In this document: positions 1 to 8,709 of the stretch, piece by piece | Layout of the letters: every line of letters begins with the position of its first letter | Position numbering within the stretch: the stretch's first letter is position 1 | DNA from: Sthenelais limicola | Lineage: Eukaryota > Annelida > Polychaeta > Phyllodocida > Sigalionidae | Assembly: GCA_942159475.1 (NCBI GenBank) | Contig: OW804096.1 | Span: forward strand, 88,701,784 to 88,765,783 | Length of the DNA stretch: 64,000 nucleotides | Reading direction: 5' to 3' | The notes under the pieces: model-generated | Database searches by the model: none | The model's input: only the letters and a program-made list of their open reading frames with translations | Told to the model about the DNA's origin: nothing | Position numbers and translations under genes: made by a program

Positions 1-336
1 TTGTGCTTCAATATCATTATCTACTACATCTTCAAGGTCTATTTCTCTAACTATAAGATCATCTCTAATATAACTACAGATGCCGCCACCAGTCCTTCCC
101 GTAGTTCGGTCTGAGCGTAAGCATACATATCCATTATGCGTTATTAATCTACTATCTATGGTTGCTTTTAACCATGATTCGCTTAGGCATAAAATATCCG
201 GCTCTTTATCAAGTATGTCCAATTTAATCTGGTCAACTTTCTGTATGAGCGATCGCGTATTTAGGTGAATTATTTTGAATCCTTTGATTTTCATTAATTC
301 GTTCCATGATTCTAAGGGCGGGTCAAGGGTGGGCAT
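1..336 (-). CDS. LINE ORF2, N-terminal part of APE-type endonuclease (partial)
   Basis: The minus strand is open from about 360 to the window edge, with the first ATG at 336-334. The translation shows the hallmark start of LINE endonucleases: KGFKIIHLNTRSL, then K.DQIKLDILDKEPDILCLSESWL, then SRLITHNGYVCLRSDRT, and GGGICSYIRDDL. In this family the endonuclease nicks target DNA for target-primed reverse transcription. The N in HLN and the E of SESWL match conserved active-site positions. No stop is seen in the visible 112 codons. The reverse-transcriptase domain would lie beyond position 1. A stop just upstream (358-360) fits an ORF start close to the left inverted repeat of the inserted segment. 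Confidence 0.85.
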   Translation of the reverse strand, partial: MPTLDPPLESWNELMKIKGFKIIHLNTRSLIQKVDQIKLDILDKEPDILCLSESWLKATIDSRLITHNGYVCLRSDRTTGRTGGGICSYIRDDLIVREIDLEDVVDNDIEAQ

Positions 337-744
337 ATTAGGATGTGTTAGTATTTTGAGTTAATACACATATGGTCGATTCTAATGAACTGTCCGCTTT
401 GCCCGTTTGAGGCTATAACCTGCTTATTATAAGCGATAGGGGCAAACGATTGCTTTCACAGAGTCCGCCCCATCGAGACCTTTCGGGGGATACCTATATT
501 TGCATACCTGTGATGAGAACTTTTATTTCTATGAGCTGAAAACCAGTCATTTTTGGCCATTTTTTAAAAAAGTTTCCTCAGTTGTTTTGAGAAACTAGCA
601 GTTTAAAAATGTGAGACGCTTCCATGAACAATATTTAAGTCTGAATTTATCACCAAGGATCTACTTCTTGTTAGAATATTTTTAAAAAGAGGCAATTCCG
701 ATTTTTAAAACTTCTGTGACTGTTTTTGTCATTGTGTAATAAGG

Positions 745-3700
745 TGTCACCGTGATTATGACAAAATTACTGACCCTCTACCCCTGTATTAATATAATCC
801 AATGCATATTTTTTTGTGTCTAAAATGATTATTAAATGCATTATAACTAATTATAATAAAACAAAAAGCAGTCAGATATCTCACATCCACCCATTTCTAT
901 CCTTCTGTGAAAAAAACCAGGTTTTGTGTAGTTTTTAGGTCACCGTGATTATGGGATTATCAAAAGCATTGCATGAAAACAAAAAAAGAATAAGGTATCC
1001 CCTTTGATACATGAATACCTTTGTGTTTCATCTAAACTCATGCCTAATCCTAGCTTCTCTAGAATCAGTGTCTAGAAGCCACATCAAGTTTAACAAATAT
1101 GTCACCGTGATTATGCTGTCACCGTGATTATGACAATATATCAATCAGGTGCCTTCCAATGGGTCCAGCCTAAGTTTTATTGGAAATTGAAGCAACACAT
1201 ATCATTACGTTTAGAGGACACTATGTAACTGACCAGTGTAATTTGGGGGCTTTTGTGAGATTTTGGTACAGTTTTATTTCACATTTGCATGAAACACCCA
1301 ATATGAACAATGTCTTCAGACCCTAAAGAACCTGCAGGAAATGTATGAAATAATCAGATAAGGTACAAATCATATTGTCAAGTATAAAGAACAAACCACT
1401 CTACAAGACACACCCATCCACAAGGCCCTGGAGTAAATAGTTTTTTCATAATAACGAGTTGTAGTCATGGTGACTGCAAAAGCATAGTCACGGTGACATA
1501 TGTCACCGTGATTATGCTTTGATATCAAGACTTCTTTTAGGCCCAGTAAGATAATCTTGATCTCATTTTTAAGACTGCTATGTACAAAGCTTGTGTGTCG
1601 CCACTGTTTAAGGGCATTAATGTTACCTATTATTGTGAATATTTGCAATTGTGTGAGCTAGAAAAATATTAAAAAATTGAAATAGTGCCAGATCAGGACT
1701 TACATGAATAGGGACAATATTAAAGGAGCTATTTTGCCCTTAACATCAACCAAATTATATCTGCTGTATACACCAAAGCCGGAAATGCTTTAAATTTAAT
1801 TAAAAAATAATTATAGGGCAAATTGCAAACTGTATGCAAAATGTGTATATGTCACTGTGACTATGCATTGCTAAAACATGTCTTCTGGCTCTCTGAATGT
1901 ATTTTGATATGATTTTTCTAACTGTATTGGGTTGGATTATATTCCCCGTCGTTTATACTATATATTTGCTATGAACGAACCTAATAGATCGTCCTTGGGA
2001 AATATGGAAGTGATACCACCTGGGTGGAGGTTTTTAAATTCATAATTCTTATTTTTACATACCTATATAACATTTCTAGATCAATTGTATTACACAATTC
2101 ATAGATATCTTCAATAGCTACTAGGAGTAAGAAAAATGTACAGTTGCATAATGTTTTCAGCTGAAAAGATATATCTTTAAACGAAACCTGCAATAATAGT
2201 CTATCAAATCAAATCCTCTTGCCTCAACCCCTTCTCACTCACACCCGACTCCTCTACACCCTCCTACCTCAAACATTCTCCCTCACACCCTCCTGCGACA
2301 AACTGTTCTCCCCCACACCCTCCACCCTCAAACCCTTCTCCCTCACACCCTTCTCCCTCACACCCTCCTCCCTTACACCCTCCTTCCTCACACCTCCCTC
2401 ACACCCTTCTTCCTCACACCCTCCTCCCTCACACCCCCTCCCTTACACCCTCCTCCCTCATACCCTTCTCCCTTACACCCTCCTCCCTCACACCCTTCTC
2501 CCTTACACCCTCCTCCCTCATACCCTTCTCCCTTACCCCTCTTCCCTCACACCCTTCTCCTTTACACCCTCCTCCCTCACACCCTTCTCCCTTACACCCT
2601 CCTCCCTCACACCCTTCTCCCTTACACCCTCCTCCCTCATACCCTTCTCCCTTACACCCTCCTCCCCCACACCCTTCTCCCTTACACCCTCCTCCCTCAC
2701 ACCCTTCTCCCTTACACCCTCCTCCCTCACACCCTTCTCCCTTACACCCCCCTCCCTTACACCCTCCTCCCTCATACCCTTCTCCCTTACACCCTTCTCC
2801 CTCACCCACTCCTCCCTCACACCCTTCTGCCTTACACCCTCACACCCTTCTCCCTCACACCCTTCTCCCTTACACCCTTCTCCCTCTTCCCTCACACCCT
2901 TCTCCTTTACATCCTCCTCCCTCACACCCTTCTCCCTTACACCCTCTTCCCTAACACCCTTCTCCTTTACACCCTCCTCCCTCAGACCCTCCACCATCAG
3001 ACCCTCCTCCCTCAGACCCTCCTCCCTCAGACCCTCCTCCTTCAGACCCTCTCCTTCACACCCTCCCCCTCAGACCCTTCTACCTCAGACCCTTCTCCCT
3101 CAGACCCTCTCCCTCACATCCCCCTCCCTCAGACCCTCCTCCCTCGGACCTTCTCCTTCACACCCACCCCCTCAGACCCTTCTCCCTCAGACCCTCCTCC
3201 CTCAGACACTCTCCCTCACATCCACCTCCCTCAGTCCCTCCTCCCTCAGACCCTTCTCCCTCAGACCCTCTCCCTCACATTCCCCTCCTTCAGACCCTCC
3301 TCCCTCAGACCCTCCTCCCTCAGACCCTCCCCCTCAGACCCTTCCACCTCAGACCCTTCTCCCTCAGACACTTCTCCCTCAGTCCCTCTTCCCTCAGACC
3401 CTCCTCCCTCAGACCCTCTCCCTCACATCCCCCTCCCTCAGACCCTCCTCTCTCAGACCCTCTCCTTCACACCTTCCCCCTCAGACTCCCCTCCCTCAGA
3501 CCTTTCATCCTCAGACACTCCTCCCTCAAATATCACTTGTCATTACATATTAGACAGTCACTGTTTATTCTTGGGGTGAGATCACATTCATTCACAATAA
3601 CATGCACCAAGGGCCATGTTTCAAGTAAAGGTAAAGAAAGCATTCAAATTTGTAAAATCAATGGAATTTCTTTAAAACATGAATCTTTATTTCCTTTTCC

Positions 3701-4590
3701 TACCTTGATGTTTTGATGGGGAATAGAGTGCAACATAGTTACCACAAATAGTAATTCTTCTTTTGGGGAATTACCCTTTAAAAATTTACTTGTGGTCTAG
3801 CAATATCCTTGAAACAGGATTAATTCTGTGGGTTGCATGTCACCGTGACTATGCCTGTCACCGTGACTATGCACAGGGCTATATACTAGTTATAATTAGA
3901 AGTTAACTATATCAATTGGTATAGGTATTAGGAACAATGGGGAGTGTAATATGGTGGATTTAGCAACTTATTAAGAAATACTGTGTGGGGGGGGGGGGGT
4001 GCACCTTTGGGGAAAACCAAAAATTAGAGCCAAATTTGTCCTTAAGCATAACTCAGGTATCAAGGTGATACAGTGGAAGAAATCACGTTATGAGCATCTA
4101 CAACACTAGCACAAAGCAGTAAACGGGGTCATCAAACTAATGGGAACATTTTATACCCAGTAATAGGAATAGACATGTTTAATACAAAATAAAGTATTTT
4201 TGGAGAATGTGTCACCGTGATTATGCAATTTTTGTTTGGGCTCCTGCCCAGATGATAAGAAAACAACTTATTATGCTGAATACCATTTGAAAGAGTGTAA
4301 TTCCTACCAGCAGAATCAGTGGTAATATGCAAGAGTAGGACCTTCAACTAAAGGAAGTACAATAGTTGATATGGAGTCATGTCTAAAATAACTAGGGGAT
4401 TCGATATGCTCATTAATTTTCCATCACATGAAAACTTACATTTACACAATGGTAAAATGATCTTTTGTAGTTGTACCTTTTAGAACAAATGTGTTCTCTA
4501 TAAAAATAGGATCGTTTCATAGAAATATTGTTCCCAATAGATTTTAAACCATCAAACCCAAACTTACATACAGTGCATAATCACGGTGAC
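745..4590. repeat. Dispersed 15-bp motif GTCACCGTGAYTATG, at least 11 copies
   Basis: Plus-strand copies start at about 746, 939, 1101, 1118, 1502, 1851 (one change), 3839, 3857 and 4211. Minus-strand copies lie at 1483-1497 and 4576-4590. Two pairs are close direct doublets (1101/1118 and 3839/3857), and 1483/1502 form an inverted pair. The core GTCAC-C-GTGAC is nearly palindromic, as expected for a dimeric DNA-binding protein. I found no copy outside the inverted-repeat-bounded segment. Subterminal and internal binding-site repeats are common in DNA transposons; use as a transposase binding site is inference. Confidence 0.8.
2213..3532. repeat. 15-bp polypyrimidine minisatellite with two unit subfamilies
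   Basis: About 1.3 kb of almost pure pyrimidine on the plus strand is built of 15-bp units. In the first part (to about 2985) units of the type CTCCCTCACACCCTT and CTCCCTTACACCCTC alternate, giving a 30-bp higher-order period. In the second part (about 2985-3530) the unit is CTCCCTCAGACCCTC, with a G replacing a C. Long open frames on both strands here (444, 126 and 154 codons) follow from the repeat, whose length is a multiple of three, and are not genes. The strand asymmetry would allow triplex (H-DNA) structure. Confidence 0.95.
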
Positions 4591-4778
4591 AGGTACAAGA
4601 CACTTTAATTTTCAATTATGCACCACAGGCTGAGTTTTAGAGATTAGTGTTCCCAACTTTCAGTAATAGTGGCTCAAAGTGTTTAGTTTAACATATTAAT
4701 AGGATTAGAATATAAAGTCATTCTGAAATTAGACCTAAAAAAACCCCAAAGCGGACAGTTCATTAGAAACGACCATAT

Positions 4779-5290
4779 ATTTCATTGTAATTGCAAGAGA
4801 CCGTTTTTACGGAGCATCTCACAGCATATAAAGTCTATATCAGATTCTTTGAGTCCAAGCTTATTCATATTATTGCATCAGTGTCAGCGACCGTTTCTAC
4901 GGTGTACTGTATCATGAAAGTAGTCCTTTACTCTCTCAGCATGTTAGTGGCATGGGTTAGTTGTTATCCGGCTTATCAATACTCCTCGTCCGTGGACTTT
5001 TATTACTTAATATATTATCTCATTAGGTCTAGAGCCAGTATCTCTTAACACTAGATTTTCTCTATATACAACAATATTCAGCACAGTTCAAAAAAATCGT
5101 CAAAATAAATGCACAGAGTATTTAATAATTATCATGCTAACGATTTCATAAATTCACTAGTAAATTGTCACGAAATATAATTATAATTCCCTTCGCCAAC
5201 CGTTAAATAGCTATCATTGTGACCGATTCACGGAGCACAAAACTATGCTAATCCTTAGGCGCGCTTTCCTATATATACATATATCCTAAT
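4779..5290. other. LINE spacer between SGNH remnant and inserted segment
   Basis: No gene is seen. Three imperfect copies of GACCGTTTNTACGG occur, at about 4799, 4888 and 5221, the last one more diverged (GACCGATTCACGG). The copies have CCGT and ACGG half-sites. The small plus-strand ORF at 4791-5048 has no recognisable feature and is probably chance. Confidence 0.5.
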
Positions 5291-5995
5291 TTATAGATAT
5301 TTTGGGCTAGTGAATCTTGTTATGCGTTTTGGAGATCGATGAAACTTTTCAATTTGCTTCGCCCATTCTTTAATTACTATTTCGTTTGGGTGTATTCCAT
5401 CTGGAATTTAGCAGAGTAAATGCATAGGCCTTTATGGAAGGTGTGTACCTTGCTAATTAGGTATGGATGTGTGATTCCTCTGCGCTCATTGCTCATTCTG
5501 ATGTTCTCATTAATTGTCCAAATTACATTATTAATCATGATTTGATAAGGTGAAATGTTCATCTGATGTTGCGCTCTTGCTAGCTCACAGCCGATTAGGC
5601 CTCCAAGTGCAATATTACAATACGTCTGCTCCTGTTTCAGAACTCCTAAAGCTAACTCATATTGCTTCTCCATATGTTGTGCTAATGGTCCCTCCTCTTT
5701 TAAGCATAAGTCAACCCATTTAGAGATGGGATCCTTCTTACATAGATCACATATACCTCCTATCAACAGTAGGCTATCCGGTCGTAGATCATCAATAATG
5801 ACACGCCCCCAGGCCTCCCGAGCCTTCCTAGAAACCCACTACTGTAACAATAATACCTTTGGCTTTATAGGCGAGGTCAACTATTCCTCTTCCAGGGAAA
5901 CTATACGTGACAATTTCTTGTCTTGTCTCAATGTAGTCAATCAATGATTTGCCCCTTGAGTCAGATACAACTACAGTTAGTGGTAAACGGTCCAT
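5291..5995 (-). pseudogene. SGNH/GDSL-type hydrolase remnant of the LINE
   Basis: Starting at an ATG (5995-5993) the minus strand encodes TVVVSDSRGKSLIDYIE, a block I with the nucleophile serine. In a shifted frame come DSLLLIGGICDL (block III, 5770-5735) and, in yet another frame, PDGIHPNEIVIKEWAKQI (block V with the catalytic D..H pair, near 5400), ending at TAA 5293-5291. The order and spacing of the three blocks identify the SGNH fold. Esterase domains of this type are known in ORF1 proteins of several LINE clades. A frameshift with stop lies near 5830 and a second frameshift near 5405, so the copy is inactive. The separate short frame at 5377-5766 is only its middle part. Confidence 0.8.
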
Positions 5996-6057
5996 TTTCT
6001 CGTCTGGAAAAAAATGGTAAGAGAATATAATGCTTGGTATTCATGTGCGTAGTGTGT

Positions 6058-7794
6058 CTAAGGTCTATATATACCTAGGCTGCTAGCTTCAAATGCATCT
6101 AATGTGGGTCTATCCCTGTCTAAATATAGCTGCGGTGGTGAGCGTCTTTGGTGGGGGTAATCCCCGTGCGCTTGTTTTGATAATGGAGTCATATTATCTC
6201 TCCAGATTGAATTGTCAGATCTAACTGCATCCGCATAATAACTATCATGTCTCGATTGTCTCTTAGCTGCACTACTTACTGAGTATGATGCACCGCTACG
6301 TCTTCTCTTAGATCTTGATCGTGCCCTCTGTCTTTCCTCAGCTGTCATAGCAAGTTGAGCCCTGCGATCAAATCTGTTGACAGATAGAACTCCGTTCTCA
6401 GTTATGTTGTCTCCGCCGATCGTTGCAGGGGCAGGGGTAGCTGCAGCGGGTTGTGCCGGTGTGGCCTGTTCAGGTTCAGTGATTCCGGTTGCCTGACCCT
6501 CCATAGGGGTGGGACCCTCTGCTGCTATGTTTCTATTTACTTCGTCACCCCTGGTTGGGTCTGGCCTATACTGTCCACGTGTATCTCTCTCTCTATATCT
6601 ATACCACTGTTGTTGTTGGCGTTGATCAAATTCCGTCCTTTTCCTGGAATGACTTCTCATCGAATCATTTTTAGGATCCTGGTTGATATCCATATTAGCG
6701 CTTACTCTTTCCATTTGTGTAGTACCCGTCAAGTGATGCTTTCTTATTTCCATCAAAATATTTCCTACCACATTAAAGCCCTTGTGATCGCCAGCTTCCA
6801 TTTCATCAGAGCCGAGTTTACAACCAGCCGCCCAGAATTGATCCGTAGTCGCCTCGCATAGGATTTTATCTCTGGTAGCAACCAAGAAATCTAGCAATAC
6901 TGGGTTCTGTTTGAACTTCTGGTCCAAAATTGCATGCATGACATTGATTTTCTCGTCATTCCAACCTGGCGTCGAGTTGATATCCGTGCCAATTGCTTTT
7001 GCCTTCTTTGCTGTGGTACACGCGTAAATCTGTGAGGCTCTGTCTGCATCTCCAATCGTGTTAGCGCGAGCGTATTGATACGCTTGTTCAGCACTAGAAA
7101 ATTTGAGCCCTCTTATTTCAATTTTCGTCGGGTAGAAATTACTAAGTGGGCTATGCTTTGATTGAAAATATATGCGATTTTCAACGGGCACTGATTTGGC
7201 ATCCTCAAGACGGTAGCCCTCTTTAAGGTTGTCTAGGTCACAATGTCGATAAGTGATTCCATCTATCTGTATTGTATCCTTCCATATCTTACCAACCTTG
7301 ACGCCTCTCAGTGAGTTGAGATGTTTCTGTAGAGTTCTCAAGTCTGCCTTTTTTTCAACGACATCTTCCGGGAGGTCAGGGTTGATATATACATTGTAGC
7401 ATGTATTTGTTGTCCTCAAGTCTTTCCTATGTTGGTACAAGTAGTTTCTTGCTTCAATCGAGTCTAGTTTTACTAGGACTTGTTTTGTACCATTAACGAA
7501 GGATGTAAGACGTCTAGCTGAGATGATATTATTGCTAGTGATTTGGTTGTCGATTTGATTGAAAATATAGACGCATTTGTTCACTAGATTTTCGTTTTTG
7601 TTAAATGATACTCCACTAAGTACTAAATTCTGTCTACGTCTGTCTACGTCTAATTCAGTTACTCTTTCTTCTAGAAATTCATTTCGGATTGAGAGCTTGT
7701 TCACGTCTTCTCTTAGTTTGCACAATTCGGTTCTGAAGTCTCTTTCATTTTGTATTACATTGCTAGTCGGTGAGTTTCCAATAATTTGTGTGAT
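6058..7794 (-). CDS. LINE ORF1 protein: coiled coil, RRM-like region and NADAR domain
   Basis: The frame is open from 7794 to the stop at 6058. The N-terminal part (KLREDVNKLSIRNEFLEERVTELD) is a coiled coil. RRRQNLVLSGV, ISARRL and a region ending in KIWKDTIQIDG resemble the RRM-like part of LINE ORF1 proteins. A clear NADAR (YbiA-like) domain follows: FQSKHSPLSNFYP, GLKFSSAEQAYQYARA, TAKKAKAIGTDI, KINVMHAILDQKFKQNP, LLVAT-type and CEATTDQFWAAGCKLG motifs, all conserved in this N-glycosidase family that acts on ADP-ribose and riboflavin-type substrates. A basic, disordered C-terminus with an RSRSKRRRSG stretch follows. The true start is upstream in another frame (7755-8003), overlapping by 40 nt in the -1 frame, so a mutation probably split ORF1. 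Confidence 0.85.
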   Translation of the reverse strand: MTQIIGNSPTSNVIQNERDFRTELCKLREDVNKLSIRNEFLEERVTELDVDRRRQNLVLSGVSFNKNENLVNKCVYIFNQIDNQITSNNIISARRLTSFVNGTKQVLVKLDSIEARNYLYQHRKDLRTTNTCYNVYINPDLPEDVVEKKADLRTLQKHLNSLRGVKVGKIWKDTIQIDGITYRHCDLDNLKEGYRLEDAKSVPVENRIYFQSKHSPLSNFYPTKIEIRGLKFSSAEQAYQYARANTIGDADRASQIYACTTAKKAKAIGTDINSTPGWNDEKINVMHAILDQKFKQNPVLLDFLVATRDKILCEATTDQFWAAGCKLGSDEMEAGDHKGFNVVGNILMEIRKHHLTGTTQMERVSANMDINQDPKNDSMRSHSRKRTEFDQRQQQQWYRYRERDTRGQYRPDPTRGDEVNRNIAAEGPTPMEGQATGITEPEQATPAQPAAATPAPATIGGDNITENGVLSVNRFDRRAQLAMTAEERQRARSRSKRRRSGASYSVSSAAKRQSRHDSYYADAVRSDNSIWRDNMTPLSKQAHGDYPHQRRSPPQLYLDRDRPTLDAFEASSLGIYRP

Positions 7795-8003
7795 TTATTA
7801 ACAGCTCCTCTGACATTTGCTGGGGTGAATTCATCATTTACCAATTCAAATAGAGCCCTAGGTCCAAGCGCATTCTCCACAAAGTGTTCTGTAGGCTCTT
7901 CTCTAAAGTAACAAGCTTGGTCTAATCTCCGAGGATTAGTGGGCGCCGTGAATGCTTTCCTACTCTCTCGGTCGGGGACCAGCGCCTCAAAATACTGATC
8001 CAT
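7755..8003 (-). CDS. N-terminal piece of LINE ORF1, out of frame with the NADAR part
   Basis: An 82-codon frame starts with ATG and reads MDQYFEALVPDRESRK, and ends at TAA 7755. It directly precedes the coiled-coil/NADAR frame, overlaps it by 40 nt and is in the other phase, so the two probably were one ORF1. I see no known domain in it. A programmed -1 shift is possible but no slippery heptamer is visible in the overlap. Confidence 0.5.
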   Translation of the reverse strand: MDQYFEALVPDRESRKAFTAPTNPRRLDQACYFREEPTEHFVENALGPRALFELVNDEFTPANVRGAVNKSHKLLETHRLAM

Positions 8004-8709
8004 ATCGATTCGTATACAGTTTTTGTATCAAAAACGCTCAAAATATGCAATATATGTACAATCTGTTACATACCATAGCGCCCTCCTGGAGCTAGCCTCT
8101 GAGTTCTTTCCAATGATCTAGTTTTCAAGTTTGTATCAACACTATATCCAGCGAATTTAGGCGAAATTGAAGCGATCGGTCTCCGTGCGTCGGCACCCCT
8201 CGATGGGTTGGCGTGGTTGCTGGTGATGGGAAAGGCAGGAGAAACACCATGTACATATATGTTTTCAGATAATTACCCATCGATCTTAGGGCTATCGATA
8301 CAACTAAAGGAAAAAAACGGGCCTCCACGGCCACACTACAATGGCCACTCTTCCTGGTCCCAGCGGAGCGGAAGGGGGGGGGCTTTTTTTGTATATATAT
8401 ATAAATAATAGGTCAGAAACACCCCTTGAACCCATCAGAATCTGGCTGGAAAGTTTAGTTGATTAAAATAAGGAATTGTACATTACTCACATTTGGTTAG
8501 ATGGCGTTGGAGTGGAATGATGACCAGAGAAGTTCAGGGATTCTAGGAGTTCAGCGGGAGTTGGTAAATTATGCTCGCCATCCTGCTGATCTGGAAACAA
8601 TATATAGCATGGTCGTTACAACTGCAGTGCGACGGGTATTCTTCGAAATAAAAAAATATAGATCGGAGCTCTTTGTTACAACAGAAACGGTTTACGTAAC
8701 AACAGGAAC
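8004..8709. other. Non-coding gap between LINE and the next gene
   Basis: No gene is seen. There is a run of G followed by a T-run near 8375-8391 and a short TATATA tract after it. This may include the LINE 5' UTR and the 3' flank of the minus-strand gene that ends at 8710. Confidence 0.5.

Larger units (their letters stand above)
370..4778. mobile_element. 4.4-kb segment bounded by inverted repeats, probable non-autonomous DNA transposon
   Basis: Positions 370-401 and 4747-4778 are inverted copies of one 32-bp sequence with a single mismatch (ends ATATGGTCG and CGACCATAT; core TCTAATGAACTGTCCGC). If the ends are taken as TGGTCG at 373 and CGACCA at 4775, both flanks start with TA, as for a TA duplication. 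Retrotransposon sequence lies on both sides in the same orientation. The inside carries the GTCACCGTGAYTATG motif cluster, a long CT-rich minisatellite and no convincing transposase ORF. At 402-450 a potential hairpin pairs CGTTTG with CAAACG. The superfamily is unknown. The ends could instead be two unrelated inverted copies of a repeat. Confidence 0.6.
1..8003 (-). mobile_element. Degraded non-LTR retrotransposon (LINE), split by a 4.4-kb insertion
   Basis: Reading along the minus strand there is an ORF1 in two frames (8003 to 6058), an SGNH-hydrolase remnant (5995 to 5291), a spacer, an inverted-repeat-bounded segment (4778 to 370), and then the start of an endonuclease ORF (336 to the window edge). 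The order ORF1, then endonuclease/reverse transcriptase, is the standard layout of APE-type LINEs. ORF1 has one frame change and the SGNH part has two, so this copy is dead. The reverse transcriptase and 3' end lie outside the window. The 5' end is not defined; 8004-8500 may be 5' UTR. That all parts belong to one element is inferred from common strand and order. Confidence 0.75.

Noticed and set aside
2219..3553. Open frame of 444 codons on the plus strand, and 126- and 154-codon frames on the minus strand
   Set aside because: They lie wholly in the 15-bp minisatellite; the repeat length is a multiple of three and free of stops, so the frames are trivial.
7755..7794. Programmed frameshift joining the two ORF1 frames of the LINE
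   Set aside because: No slippery heptamer is visible, and other parts of this copy are already frame-damaged, so a simple mutation is more likely.
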